Part shown: positions 35,337 through 41,667 of the stretch, one piece after another | How the letters are laid out: the number at the start of each line of letters is the position of its first letter | Numbering within the stretch: position 1 is the stretch's first letter | Virus record (IMG/VR): IMGVR_UViG_3300048011_000299 | Location: 1 to 54,049 of that record | Source of the DNA: a virus | Length of the DNA: 54,049 nucleotides | Reading direction: 5' to 3' (one strand) | Program-made: the position numbers and the translations under genes | Notes under the pieces: model-generated | Seen by the model: only the letters and a program-made list of their open reading frames with translations | Databases searched by the model: none | What the model was told of the DNA's origin: nothing

Positions 35337-35580
35337 CAAACTCCTCTTCTAATAACTCTGGTATGAATCTTTTTGGATCAATGGGAACTTCTACTGAACA
35401 GTCTTCTGTTGCGAAGTATCTCCCGTAGCCGTCGAACTCTTGAGCTAAGGGATTATCCTTCAACTCCTTCTCAGAGATCAGGCCTTCTTCCAGTAGTAGT
35501 CTTCTGATGTGATCGAACTTCAGGACTTGGCCTGTTCGTTCTTGGATGGCTGCACGAATATAGTACAGATTAAATGTCAT
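35323..35580 (-). CDS. Hypothetical protein (85 aa)
   Basis: Begins MTFNLYYIRAAIQERTGQVL. The FDHIRRLLLEEGLISEKEL segment resembles a helix-turn-helix half but is not convincing. The C-terminus is acidic (FIPELLEEEFDDER). It has its own upstream candidate promoter (35599-35628), making it the first gene of the next leftward block. Confidence 0.65.
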   Translation of the reverse strand: MTFNLYYIRAAIQERTGQVLKFDHIRRLLLEEGLISEKELKDNPLAQEFDGYGRYFATEDCSVEVPIDPKRFIPELLEEEFDDER

Positions 35581-35598
35581 AATTTAACTAACCCCTTC

Positions 35599-35628
35599 AT
35601 TGTAACATTTTATATAGCCCTTGGTCAA
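35599..35628 (-). promoter_or_regulatory. Candidate promoter for the 35580 gene block
   Basis: Minus strand: TTGACC, 18-bp spacer, TACAAT, ending about 20 bp before the ATG at 35580. It lies just left of the inverted repeat at 35635-35682. Confidence 0.6.
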
Positions 35629-35634
35629 GGGATT

Positions 35635-35682
35635 AATTAATCAGCCTGTTAAGTATTTTTATTGACAACTAGCTGATTAATT
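35635..35682. repeat. Operator-like inverted repeat AATTAATCAG / CTGATTAATT
   Basis: Perfect 10-bp arms at 35635-35644 and 35673-35682. The right arm lies entirely in the spacer of the plus-strand consensus promoter, and the left arm lies next to the minus-strand promoter. A dimeric or looping repressor bound here could control both promoters. Confidence 0.6.
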
Positions 35683-35690
35683 TGTATAAT
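35662..35690 (+). promoter_or_regulatory. Perfect consensus sigma70 promoter with no gene downstream on its strand
   Basis: TTGACA, exactly 17 bp, TATAAT. Transcription would run rightward from about 35697, antisense to the DUF1127-like and endonuclease VII-like genes. Downstream the plus strand has only a 9-codon frame. It may give an antisense or regulatory RNA. Confidence 0.7.
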
Positions 35691-35771
35691 GAATTGTCGG
35701 TTGAGCGGTTTACTATATAGATAGCCTACTCTTCCTAGTAATGGTTGGGGTAGTAGTTTACTCTAAGTAAT

Positions 35772-35957
35772 CTACCCGCCGTAGACCTTGTGGTAGATTT
35801 CTCCCCGACTGATCCCCATATCTTTCAACTGACTGTCTGACAGGTTCTTCAACTGCCAGTAGTCTACCCGCCGTTGCTGCATGTCCTGCATCTTCTTGAC
35901 GATGGCTGCGTCACCTACAAAGGTGTGGACCATCACTGCAAACATCTTTCCAAACAT
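35772..35957 (-). CDS. DUF1127-like small protein (61 aa)
   Basis: The start at ATG 35957 is chosen for an AAGGAG ribosome-binding site seven bases upstream. The C-terminal half, RRVDYWQLKNLSDSQLKDMG followed by ISRGEIYHKV, has the L-x-x-L-x-D-x-x-L-x-D-I/M-G-I-x-R pattern of DUF1127/YjiS proteins, small alphaproteobacterial RNA- or stress-linked proteins. The N-terminus is hydrophobic (MFGKMFAVMVHTFVG). A hairpin (35748-35777) follows its stop. It may have been acquired from a host. Confidence 0.7.
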   Translation of the reverse strand: MFGKMFAVMVHTFVGDAAIVKKMQDMQQRRVDYWQLKNLSDSQLKDMGISRGEIYHKVYGG

Positions 35958-35979
35958 ATCTATCTCCTTAGCTGTATGT

Positions 35980-35993
35980 GGTATCATTATACC
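35980..35993 (-). promoter_or_regulatory. -10 box buried in a GGTAT/ATACC palindrome
   Basis: Minus strand GGTATAATGATACC: perfect 5-bp arms around AATG. The sequence TATAAT (35986-35991) is the -10 box of the DUF1127-like gene 30 bp away. The -35 region is poor, so an activator or a repressor bound to the palindrome may decide activity. Confidence 0.5.
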
Positions 35994-36035
35994 AACTACG
36001 CCAACTAGGTAGTAGATAGATAAGTGGAATACCCG

Positions 36036-36461
36036 CTATGCTTTCAGGTAATCGATAGCTCTTTGCATCAAGTCTGGGTCATCTCTAAATTTACCCAAGC
36101 CTGTATTGCAGGAGTCACAGAGAAACCCTCTAAAGTTACCTGTGATGTGGTCATGGTCTAACCTGAACGGTGTCTTGTTTCCCATACCGGGTGAATATAA
36201 TTGGTCTGCAGTCTTCTGGCAGATAGGGCAGGAATGTTCTTCCGGTAGTTTATGTCTGTCGTGTAACTCACGCATCTTGGCGTTGTGTACTTTAAGACAT
36301 TTCTTGCAGGTACAGGCTCGGCCCAAGCTCTTAGACTTGTTGAAACCAAACCTGTCTATTGGCAGTACCTGTCTGCAGCCAGAACAACGCTTAGTATCCC
36401 CAGAGTAGACTTCGTCTGAAGTAGCGTCTTTCCAGCCAAATAGGTTAGGCTGTTGGGTCAT
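36036..36461 (-). CDS. Endonuclease VII-type HNH nuclease (141 aa)
   Basis: Recombination endonuclease VII family: junction-resolving or nicking nuclease. Two zinc-binding pairs are seen, CSGC...CTCKKC and HSCPIC. The His-Me finger follows as RLDHDHITGNFRGFLCDSCN, then the family tail GLGKFRDDPDLMQRAIDYL. ATG 36461 is chosen over a TTG at 36485; it overlaps the upstream gene by 17 bp. It may act as a packaging-linked or homing-type nuclease in the head of the late operon. Confidence 0.88.
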   Translation of the reverse strand: MTQQPNLFGWKDATSDEVYSGDTKRCSGCRQVLPIDRFGFNKSKSLGRACTCKKCLKVHNAKMRELHDRHKLPEEHSCPICQKTADQLYSPGMGNKTPFRLDHDHITGNFRGFLCDSCNTGLGKFRDDPDLMQRAIDYLKA

Positions 36462-36783
36462 AGTCAGCGTCAAAAAGATCAGCAACTACTTCGTCGCTTC
36501 CTTCTATCGTCTGAGCTAATTCCCTTAGCTTAGTAGCTTCCTTAGTGAGTTCAGAGGCTATGTCGTATAACTCCCCATACTCAGACTCCGCATTGTCCAA
36601 GACAAACTGAGTAATCTCCCAAAATGGTTTCTGGATAGTAACCTTCTCATCCTCACCAACTTCCAAAGTAGTCTGAAGGTACAACATCCCTGAGTCTGGT
36701 ACTTGCAAGTCGTGGTCTAAGAAAAACGGTAGCCCGTCAGCAAACAGGACGCCGTCTTCTCCAAAGTCTTTATCATTAGCCAT
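36445..36783 (-). CDS. Hypothetical acidic protein (112 aa)
   Basis: Not recognised. Begins MANDKDFGEDGVLFADGLPF and is strongly acidic throughout, with a helix around SEYGELYDIASELTKEATKL. First gene of the leftward late block, after the promoter at 36819-36847 and an AT-rich leader. It could be a regulator or an inhibitor-type protein; no evidence beyond charge. Confidence 0.68.
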   Translation of the reverse strand: MANDKDFGEDGVLFADGLPFFLDHDLQVPDSGMLYLQTTLEVGEDEKVTIQKPFWEITQFVLDNAESEYGELYDIASELTKEATKLRELAQTIEGSDEVVADLFDADYDPTA

Positions 36784-36818
36784 AGGTAATCCAAATAAAT
36801 AAATAAAATATGCCGCTT

Positions 36819-36847
36819 AGTATATACTACTTAGCAACACTTTACAA
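36819..36847 (-). promoter_or_regulatory. Promoter at the head of the leftward operon
   Basis: Minus strand: TTGTAA, 17 bp, TATACT. A short perfect palindrome (ACTACT-GA-AGTAGT, about 36868-36881) lies just upstream and may be an operator. It drives the block beginning with the gene ending at 36783. Confidence 0.65.
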
Positions 36848-37557
36848 GTGCCTTTGCTAATTTGCTAACTACTGAAGTAGTACGTTGACAGATTATTTGC
36901 TGGAGTAATCGGCTGGGGGCGATTTACAGTTGCTATTTTCTAAAAATAGGTGGGAGTTGTATACGGACCCAGTACCGGGGGGGGTGGCACATGCAGGGTC
37001 GGCTGCGCTGGCCGTCGATCTAGAGTCATTTTATTAAGTCATTGATTTTATTAAATAAAATATAAACCGGTGACTGAATAGTTCATAGGCTGATAGTGAT
37101 TTGTGTAATAAAATCATGCGCTTGGAATAAATCGCTCATAAAAATAATGGCAGATTGTGCAAACGGCCAAAAAAATACTGCTTTCCAGCCGGTTTTTTCT
37201 GAGCAGCCAGCCAGCAGCCAGTGCATGACGGGTGCATATGCTGCGAGCGCGGGTTGTGCTGGTGCATCCTCAGCCCTCTTCCTGCCATCCCTCAGTCACC
37301 GGCTCGAACCGCCAGCCTGAGCAGCCGACATCAGCCCATGACCCCATGATATGCTGCCACTTGCTTTCGGCTCTGTGCGGCGTTCTCTGGGCCTGTGGCA
37401 GGGTGTTAACCCCCAAATCTATATAGCCCTCACGCTCGATATAAGCGCCACTGAATAGGGGTAATTGTTTTGGGTATAATTATGCCATCTAACTGTTTGG
37501 CTACTGTGTGAGGCTTACAGCGCCTCTGAGAGCATACTACATTCTGGTCTTCGGACA
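36848..37557. other. Long non-coding region between the two leftward operons
   Basis: About 700 bp with no convincing gene on either strand; the plus-strand frames here lack ribosome-binding sites and show Cys/Ser/Pro-rich random-like sequence. It contains a run of eight G (36977-36984), an AT-rich block (37030-37075), the GC-rich short-repeat stretch CAGCCAGCCAGCAGCCAG (about 37203-37220), a GTTAAC site (37405-37410) and a plus-strand TATAAT near 37475. Candidate replication origin, packaging site or control region; not decided. Confidence 0.5.
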
Positions 37558-37582
37558 CAAAAAAACCGGCTCGAAAGCCGGT
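37558..37582 (-). terminator. Terminator of the plasmid-like leftward cassette
   Basis: Minus strand: ACCGGCT pairs perfectly with AGCCGGT around a TTCG tetraloop, followed by a run of seven T. It lies about 30 bp beyond the stop of the last cassette gene. Confidence 0.85.
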
Positions 37583-37609
37583 TGTTCTGGTTTGTTTGTT
37601 TGGGCTGAT

Positions 37610-37900
37610 CTACTTACCAGCGCCTCGAAGCCTGACGATCAAGGCGCATTCCATCAGGTTTCTTTTGACATAGTAATGGTCCAATTCTTTTGTGTCCTTC
37701 TGACTGTCTCTTGTGATGTAAGCGATCAGCCGGTTGGTTGCTGCATATGCTCTGACCAGTTCAGCGTCAGGCGTATTAGCGATAGCCTCGTTTATTATAA
37801 ATTGCGTGTCTCCAATAGCCAAATCAGACAGCTTCAAGTGATGCCACCTGACGGCTGCGGGGCGGTTTTGCGCTGCCATCACCATCTTTTGCTGCACCAT
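37610..37900 (-). CDS. Hypothetical helical protein (96 aa)
   Basis: Unrecognised, mainly helical (DLAIGDTQFIINEAIANTPD and LVRAYAATNRLIAYITRD), ending LMECALIVRLRGAGK. The start is uncertain: ATG 37900, ATG 37885 or ATG 37879; the last forms a TGATG overlap with the stop of the upstream gene and so may be the true one. Last gene of the cassette. Confidence 0.55.
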   Translation of the reverse strand: MVQQKMVMAAQNRPAAVRWHHLKLSDLAIGDTQFIINEAIANTPDAELVRAYAATNRLIAYITRDSQKDTKELDHYYVKRNLMECALIVRLRGAGK

Positions 37901-38067
37901 ATCCAAGCGGCTGCGTTTGGCAGGTGGCCGATTTCATCCAGCACAATGCTGTCGATTTCTACATCACGCTCGATGTCGATTGGCTCTTGCACTTCAGCGA
38001 ATTGAACATGGGCTGACCACTGAGCAGACTGCGTGCCGGTGGTGGTTTCTAAGAATAGTTTTTCCAT
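37879..38067 (-). CDS. Hypothetical acidic protein (62 aa)
   Basis: MEKLFLETTTGTQSAQWSAH then acidic PIDIERDVEIDSIVLDEIGH. ATG 38067 is preferred to the longer frame to 38208, because the TGA of the tiny membrane protein overlaps this ATG (TGATG) and the extra N-terminal part has no coding-like features. Unrecognised. Confidence 0.5.
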   Translation of the reverse strand: MEKLFLETTTGTQSAQWSAHVQFAEVQEPIDIERDVEIDSIVLDEIGHLPNAAAWIWCSKRW

Positions 38068-38153
38068 CAGGATATACCCCAGATTAAATTGATAAGATTG
38101 ATTGCAAACAAGATCACAACCAGTGAAGCAGCGGCTCGATTGAGCCACCGCAT
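38067..38153 (-). CDS. Tiny single-membrane-segment protein (28 aa)
   Basis: Two positively charged residues at the start (MRWLNRA) are followed by a 20-residue hydrophobic helix (AASLVVILFAINLINLIWGI), a clean small membrane protein. Its stop codon overlaps the start of the next gene, TGATG, implying coupled translation. Too short to be confident; it could be a holin-like or a toxin-type peptide. Confidence 0.45.
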   Translation of the reverse strand: MRWLNRAAASLVVILFAINLINLIWGIS

Positions 38154-38170
38154 TGTTTTGATTGGATCGA

Positions 38171-38509
38171 TCACGCTCGAACTCTCGACACAGTGATCGG
38201 CTGGTCACGCTGCTCCGGTGTCACATCCACGACTGGGCGTTTGTTGGCTAAAGCGTAGCGCCGTGCTGCCTCAAACAGTTTGGGCAATTGGTCATATCTG
38301 ACGCAGAATATGATGTCGGAATGCTCATCTACCTGACTTTCGAGGTAGAGCAGCTTCCAGCCGTTTTCTGCAAAAGCCCAATGCAGAGGCGGCACAAAGA
38401 ATGTGTTCTTTGGGTCAGAGCTAATTAGGGCAAGCTCCCAATTACCGGCGGCGCTTTCATGGATGGAAATCTTATGATCCGGTCCGACATGCTTTTGAAT
38501 GGTTTTCAT
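38171..38509 (-). CDS. Hypothetical protein (112 aa)
   Basis: Unrecognised globular protein (KISIHESAAGNWELALISSD and WKLLYLESQVDEHSDIIFCV) with a beta-rich start and a helical end (LPKLFEAARRYALANKRPVV). A strong AGGAGG ribosome-binding site, overlapping the stop region of the upstream gene, supports the ATG at 38509. Confidence 0.65.
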   Translation of the reverse strand: MKTIQKHVGPDHKISIHESAAGNWELALISSDPKNTFFVPPLHWAFAENGWKLLYLESQVDEHSDIIFCVRYDQLPKLFEAARRYALANKRPVVDVTPEQRDQPITVSRVRA

Positions 38510-38512
38510 AGA

Positions 38513-38686
38513 TCAGCCCTCCTGCTTTGGGATTTGGATGGTGTAGCGGGTTTCGGCGTGCTTGAAGTAATAGACGCCGTCCTTTTCACCCATGAACATG
38601 AAGTCAAACTTCACCGCTTCCATGAACGCCTCGAAAGCTTTTTCGGTGTTTGCTCTGGTAATGCGCGGTCCTTTAATGCCGTACAT
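38513..38686 (-). CDS. Hypothetical protein (57 aa)
   Basis: MYGIKGPRITRANTEKAFEA followed by FMEAVKFDFMFMGEKDGVYY; compact alpha/beta pattern, Phe- and Met-rich. The start has a GGAGGT site seven bases upstream. Unrecognised, but the coding pattern and spacing from both neighbours make it credible. Confidence 0.6.
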   Translation of the reverse strand: MYGIKGPRITRANTEKAFEAFMEAVKFDFMFMGEKDGVYYFKHAETRYTIQIPKQEG

Positions 38687-38688
38687 GA

Positions 38689-38964
38689 TCACACCTCCAC
38701 ATAAACGATGGTGTCAGGCTTCAGGAATATCTCCTTGCACACATCATCAGCCGAACTGCATGAGAAATTGGCAAAGGCTGGCATCCCATACTTTGATTTT
38801 GGGTTGTAGTGATTTCTGACAAATTCGCCTTTGGCGTTTGGCTTGCGTCTGAAATATTCACCCTCTTTAACAGAGCGCAGCGCGACTGCCTGCATCCCGT
38901 TTTCTAGCGTCATAATATCTGCCGCCATTTCATTGAGCAGGTTCAGGTTTGGTTGATTGGTCAT
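38689..38964 (-). CDS. Conserved plasmid/prophage-type small protein (91 aa)
   Basis: The central VKEGEYFRRKPNAKGEFVRN and the C-terminal CSSADDVCKEIFLKPDTIVY match a small protein I recall from many proteobacterial plasmids and integrative elements (EGEYFKRK...EIFLKGDTLVFV). The family has no known activity. It shares ATGA with the gene upstream. Its presence here supports the view that this cassette is plasmid-like. Confidence 0.7.
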   Translation of the reverse strand: MTNQPNLNLLNEMAADIMTLENGMQAVALRSVKEGEYFRRKPNAKGEFVRNHYNPKSKYGMPAFANFSCSSADDVCKEIFLKPDTIVYVEV

Positions 38965-39224
38965 TGGCTCACCTCCGCAAAAGCAGCACTGAATACTTCC
39001 AACATATAATGACCACTTGAGCAGTCGTATTCCTGATCATTCAAAGCACGGTCAAAGTATGCTTTTGTGAGCGCTTCGTTTTTGCTGTCGAAAGTAAAAC
39101 GTCCAAATTCACAATCCCGAAAATGCCCTTCAGTGATCCACTTACCCTTTGCGTTTTTCACTTGGATATCCCAGTCAAAACCATTTTGGTTTTTTGCTAT
39201 TTTTGTTTCAATTTTATCTGTCAT
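38961..39224 (-). CDS. Hypothetical protein (87 aa)
   Basis: MTDKIETKIAKNQNGFDWDI then KNAKGKWITEGHFRDCEFGR: beta-hairpin-like start, helical end. Unrecognised. First gene after the GTTAAC cluster and translated from the shared AAAAAGGACCAAATAA leader (39222-39253), so it heads a transcription unit. Confidence 0.65.
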   Translation of the reverse strand: MTDKIETKIAKNQNGFDWDIQVKNAKGKWITEGHFRDCEFGRFTFDSKNEALTKAYFDRALNDQEYDCSSGHYMLEVFSAAFAEVSQ

Positions 39225-39253
39225 TTATTTGGTCCTTTTTGGTTGGTTGGTTT
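39222..39253 (-). repeat. Shared leader element, copy 1
   Basis: Minus strand: CCAACCAACCAAAAAGGACC then AAATAAATG. AAGGACC is the ribosome-binding site. Similar copies precede other genes of both strands (40865, 41167, 41579, 41912). Confidence 0.65.
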
Positions 39254-39277
39254 CGATCAGGCACAGATGCCCGTGAC

Positions 39278-39387
39278 CCCTGTTAACATGCAAATATTAA
39301 TTATGTCCACAATAAACTGTTAACAGACCGCGATAAGTTAACAGGCCAATAGAGCGCATATAACGGCCACTGAGTGAGTTAACAGGT
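39278..39387. promoter_or_regulatory. Cluster of four GTTAAC palindromes upstream of the 39224 gene
   Basis: GTTAAC at 39282-39287, 39319-39324, 39337-39342 and 39378-39383, most in a C/T-TGTTAAC context; one extends to the palindrome CTGTTAACAG. They lie between two leftward operon parts. Candidate repressor sites. A possible minus-strand promoter (TTAACA, 18 bp, TAATAT) overlaps the cluster. Confidence 0.55.
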
Positions 39388-39463
39388 TCTGCTACTTAGA
39401 GGTCATGAAATCGGCTAGACCCCACTCACCGGCGATTTTCGGTTTTTTCGGGGTAATTTTGCC

Positions 39464-39491
39464 AAAAAAAAGCCCCATCCGAAGACAGGGC
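39464..39491 (-). terminator. Strong terminator inside the leftward cassette
   Basis: Minus strand: GCCCTGTC with GATGGGGC (8 bp, two wobbles), TTCG tetraloop, then a run of eight T. It closes the transcript of the DUF932 gene and the 57-aa gene before the next promoter region. Confidence 0.85.
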
Positions 39492-39514
39492 CAGTTCAGG
39501 GGAGAATTTACTGG

Positions 39515-39688
39515 TCAGCCGGTGGCTTTTTCCAGCCGGTCTATTGATCGGTTTAGCTTGGCTGCTTTTCTTTGCAGAGCCAGCAACCGGCGGCGTTCAG
39601 TTCGACGGCTGCGGGTAGGGGTGGTGGCTGCATATGAAAACTGGCCGGTCATAAAATCAGATGGCTTATGTTTGAAGCTTTTTCCCAT
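39515..39688 (-). CDS. Small basic protein (57 aa)
   Basis: Begins MGKSFKHKPSDFMTGQFSYA and has a very basic helix (RSRRTERRRLLALQRKAAKL). Its ATG overlaps the stop of the DUF932 gene (TAATG), and it ends 24 bp before the terminator. Arg/Lys-rich helix of nucleic-acid-binding type; function unknown. Confidence 0.6.
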   Translation of the reverse strand: MGKSFKHKPSDFMTGQFSYAATTPTRSRRTERRRLLALQRKAAKLNRSIDRLEKATG

Positions 39689-40575
39689 TATGCTGCCTCC
39701 AGAAAACGGTTATCTGAAATCCACTTATTAACCTCTAATTCACGCTGCATCATATTGGCTGCGCGGTTTTGATTAGCGGCATCAGTCTGGCGCAATGCAA
39801 ACCCGTTTCGATCATCCGCATAAGTGGCATAATTGGTCCAAGCAGATACCAGAGCGAATTTGTTTTTACCTCTGATTGCGGCCTCTGATTTATACAGCGA
39901 AAACATTTTGTCTGCTTTGTTTTCGACTTGCCGCTTGCTGTCGGGGTTGGGCTTTGGAGCCATCATCGAATTGAGCAGCGCCTTCACCGTGCCATCGGTC
40001 AGGCTGGTTTGGGCAAATACTTTCAGCCGTGCGCTGTCAGCATAAAAATCATTCTTCGCTGTCCGAAGCTGCTTGATAAAACCTTCCATTGAGAACTGGC
40101 TGCTATTTCTGCGGCGCACCTTCGAGTGTTCTCCCGATACCATCCCATTTAAACAGAATGCATCTATCGCGCCGAATAGGGTGGTGTTCGATCCAGAGCC
40201 GCCGTCGATAGAGTGCAAGGCAATGATGCGCTGCTTGATGGTTGTCTGGTGTTCGTCGGTTTCAATCTGTGTTGCGATAGATGGAAACTGGATATCCATC
40301 ATTCCAAAAGCACCATTTCTGCCAGACTGAAATCTAAGCTGCGCGCCCTCAGTGTCGGCTGGGTCCATGTTCTCGGTCACCTGTTGCCATACACCCTCGA
40401 AGAAACTGCGGTGGCTGGCGCATGAGAACGTGTCTCCCACATGCCCCAGCACCTTGCCGGTGTTTCCATCGATCACAAATTTGTGCCGGTCCTGTCGGCT
40501 TGCTTCGAACACCGGATCGAAATCCAGATCAGTTGGCAGTTCGAGGTCTTGGCTGAAGTTTTGAAAATCTAACAT
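39688..40575 (-). CDS. DUF932-type phage/plasmid protein (295 aa)
   Basis: Resembles the DUF932 / phage-plasmid-like family (TIGR03299 type). Visible are a conserved N-terminal part (DPVFEASRQDRHKFVIDGNT), then FSCASHRSFFEGVWQQVTEN, the central LHSIDGGSGSNTTLFGAIDA and the Cys/Met-containing FCLNGMVSGEHSKVRRRNSS. The family is widespread on plasmids and prophages; no activity is established. ATG 40575 is preferred because of a GAGAG site; ATG 40590 is the alternative. It is the largest gene of the cassette. Confidence 0.8.
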   Translation of the reverse strand: MLDFQNFSQDLELPTDLDFDPVFEASRQDRHKFVIDGNTGKVLGHVGDTFSCASHRSFFEGVWQQVTENMDPADTEGAQLRFQSGRNGAFGMMDIQFPSIATQIETDEHQTTIKQRIIALHSIDGGSGSNTTLFGAIDAFCLNGMVSGEHSKVRRRNSSQFSMEGFIKQLRTAKNDFYADSARLKVFAQTSLTDGTVKALLNSMMAPKPNPDSKRQVENKADKMFSLYKSEAAIRGKNKFALVSAWTNYATYADDRNGFALRQTDAANQNRAANMMQRELEVNKWISDNRFLEAA

Positions 40576-40651
40576 ATTTCTCTCTTTCATTGATTGGTTG
40601 GTTTGTTCGTTGGCTTGGCAGCCCCAGAGATTGGAGCCGCCGGTTTTTTAA

Positions 40652-40867
40652 TTAAGCAGCACGCCAGAGGCGCGAGCTATCATCATCGATCTTGCGGCAA
40701 GTGGCCTTGAACCCGTGTGATTTCATCGCGTTTATGATGCTGCTCACATTTGCGTTGGGAACCTTGAGGCTGTCACCTACGGCCATTGGCTTGGTCAGGT
40801 TTACCCATTTGCCTAAAATGGTTTCAGGCAGCGGAATATTCTTTTCGAGGATTACTTGATCTGTCAT
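40652..40867 (-). CDS. Small phage/plasmid protein (71 aa)
   Basis: Pattern with VNLTKPMAVGDSLKVPNANV, then NAMKSHGFKATCRKIDDDSS ending RLWRAA. Small proteins with this G-x-x-x-x-x-R-x-x-x-x-x-x-R-x-W-R ending recur in phages and plasmids near replication genes; no known function. Uses the shared leader (40865-40892). Confidence 0.65.
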   Translation of the reverse strand: MTDQVILEKNIPLPETILGKWVNLTKPMAVGDSLKVPNANVSSIINAMKSHGFKATCRKIDDDSSRLWRAA

Positions 40868-40892
40868 TTATTTGGTCCTTTTTTCGTTGGTT
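40865..40892 (-). repeat. Shared leader element, copy 2
   Basis: Minus strand CCAACGAAAAAAGGACC then AAATAAATG: nearly identical in its last 18 bases to the copy at 39222-39253. Confidence 0.65.
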
Positions 40893-40953
40893 GCTGACTG
40901 ATCGTCAGGCAGGAAACATCACTTCCCTACTACAGGCCCATAGGCCTGTTTCA

Positions 40954-41169
40954 CTATGCAACCATAAACAGGCGTTCTTGCGCCTCTGCAATTTGCCACT
41001 GCTTCATAGACCGGCCCTCGAAAATCGGCACGATGCGGTCATTACGCTCGACAACGATATAATTGCATTGATCGAGCCGATAACCGCGCAGCGCATGGTC
41101 AAGGCGCTTTTCGTTTGCGTAGGATTTGGCTGATTTTAATTTGATGGCGCTACGATTACGTTTCTGCAT
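40954..41169 (-). CDS. Hypothetical protein (71 aa)
   Basis: Start moved to ATG 41169 (MQKRNRSAIKLKSAKSYANE) because the shared AAAAGGACCAATCAA leader sits exactly there; the ORF extension to 41193 runs through this leader. Basic N-terminus, then GYRLDQCNYIVVERNDRIVP and WQIAEAQERLFMVA. Unrecognised. Confidence 0.6.
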   Translation of the reverse strand: MQKRNRSAIKLKSAKSYANEKRLDHALRGYRLDQCNYIVVERNDRIVPIFEGRSMKQWQIAEAQERLFMVA

Positions 41170-41281
41170 TTGATTGGTCCTTTTCATTTTCATTTTGTGT
41201 CTGCTCGTTCAGCCAGACGTTTATGCTTTCTATTTCACCGAAGAATAAATCGTCGGGCATTTCCCTTAAGTCGTTTGACAT
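41156..41281 (-). CDS. Small acidic protein (41 aa)
   Basis: MSNDLREMPDDLFFGEIESI then NVWLNEQTQNENEKDQ. Its 3' end overlaps the leader and first codons of the next gene, coding over the AAAAGGACCAA ribosome-binding element. An AAAAAGG lies seven bases upstream of the ATG. Likely real but short. Confidence 0.5.
   Translation of the reverse strand: MSNDLREMPDDLFFGEIESINVWLNEQTQNENEKDQSNAET
41167..41190 (-). repeat. Shared leader element, copy 3
   Basis: Minus strand AAAAGGACCAATCAAATG: identical in the 18 bases around the start codon to the plus-strand copy at 41912-41941, apart from one base. It is contained in the coding sequence of the 41-aa gene, which replaces the usual CCAACGA part. 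Confidence 0.55.
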
Positions 41282-41371
41282 TGTTGAACCTTTTTTGCTG
41301 TCAGTTAAAAATAATGCTCAAAACGTCGAGCCAGCACGATAAAAACCCATACAAGGCGAAAAAGTATTTGA

Positions 41372-41581
41372 TTAGCGCACCGCCTTTATTAGGTGGTTCT
41401 CCATTGTGATAATGCCAAACCATTCTCTGCCTTTTCCGGTGATATGTGGGCGGTTTGCTACAGTCAGTTCGCCATCGCCTCGATACTGAGGGCCAAATAG
41501 GCTGGTCTCTATATAAGACAGCGGTTTGCCTACGTTTTCTTTGCAAGCTTTTTTGCTTGGGTAATTTGCTATCATTGTCAT
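41372..41581 (-). CDS. Small phage/plasmid protein (69 aa)
   Basis: Matches a small mobile-element family: MTMIANYPSKKACKENVGKP, then LSYIETSLFGPQYRGDGELT and RPHITGKGREWFGIITMENH. I know this kind of sequence (NYPSKKALKE...F.PEY...RPHITG...FFA.VT..) from plasmids and prophages. First gene of the leftward cassette, translated from the shared leader, downstream of the promoter at 41638-41667. Confidence 0.7.
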   Translation of the reverse strand: MTMIANYPSKKACKENVGKPLSYIETSLFGPQYRGDGELTVANRPHITGKGREWFGIITMENHLIKAVR

Positions 41582-41610
41582 TTTATTGGTCCTTTTCGTT
41601 TGTTGGTTGA
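41579..41610 (-). repeat. Shared leader element, copy 4
   Basis: Minus strand CAACCAACAAACGAAAAGG then ACCAATAAAATG; the divergent plus-strand gene at 41939 carries a nearly identical leader. Confidence 0.65.
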
Positions 41611-41637
41611 TAGACGCAAATCTAGCGTCTGTGCCGA

Positions 41638-41667
41638 AGTCTACAGGAAACCCGTTAACAATTACAA
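41638..41667 (-). promoter_or_regulatory. Leftward promoter with GTTAAC in its spacer
   Basis: Minus strand: TTGTAA, 18 bp containing GTTAAC (41654-41659), TAGACT. The divergent plus-strand promoter at 41877-41906 has the same spacing, the same TAGACT and its own spacer GTTAAC. Confidence 0.65.

Noticed and set aside
37096-37320. Plus-strand open frames in the 36.8-37.5 kb region
   Set aside because: They overlap each other, have no ribosome-binding site and do not resemble any protein; the region is better treated as non-coding.
37508-38005. 165-aa plus-strand open frame opposite the cassette
   Set aside because: It crosses the leftward terminator, lies antisense to three coupled minus-strand genes, lacks a ribosome-binding site and has Cys/Ser/His-rich random-like composition.
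41301-41546. 81-aa minus-strand frame overlapping the 41372-41581 gene
   Set aside because: It is in another frame of a gene with recognisable family sequence and a proper leader, and has no start signal of its own; its hydrophobic C-terminal part (41301-41370) might still be a relic.
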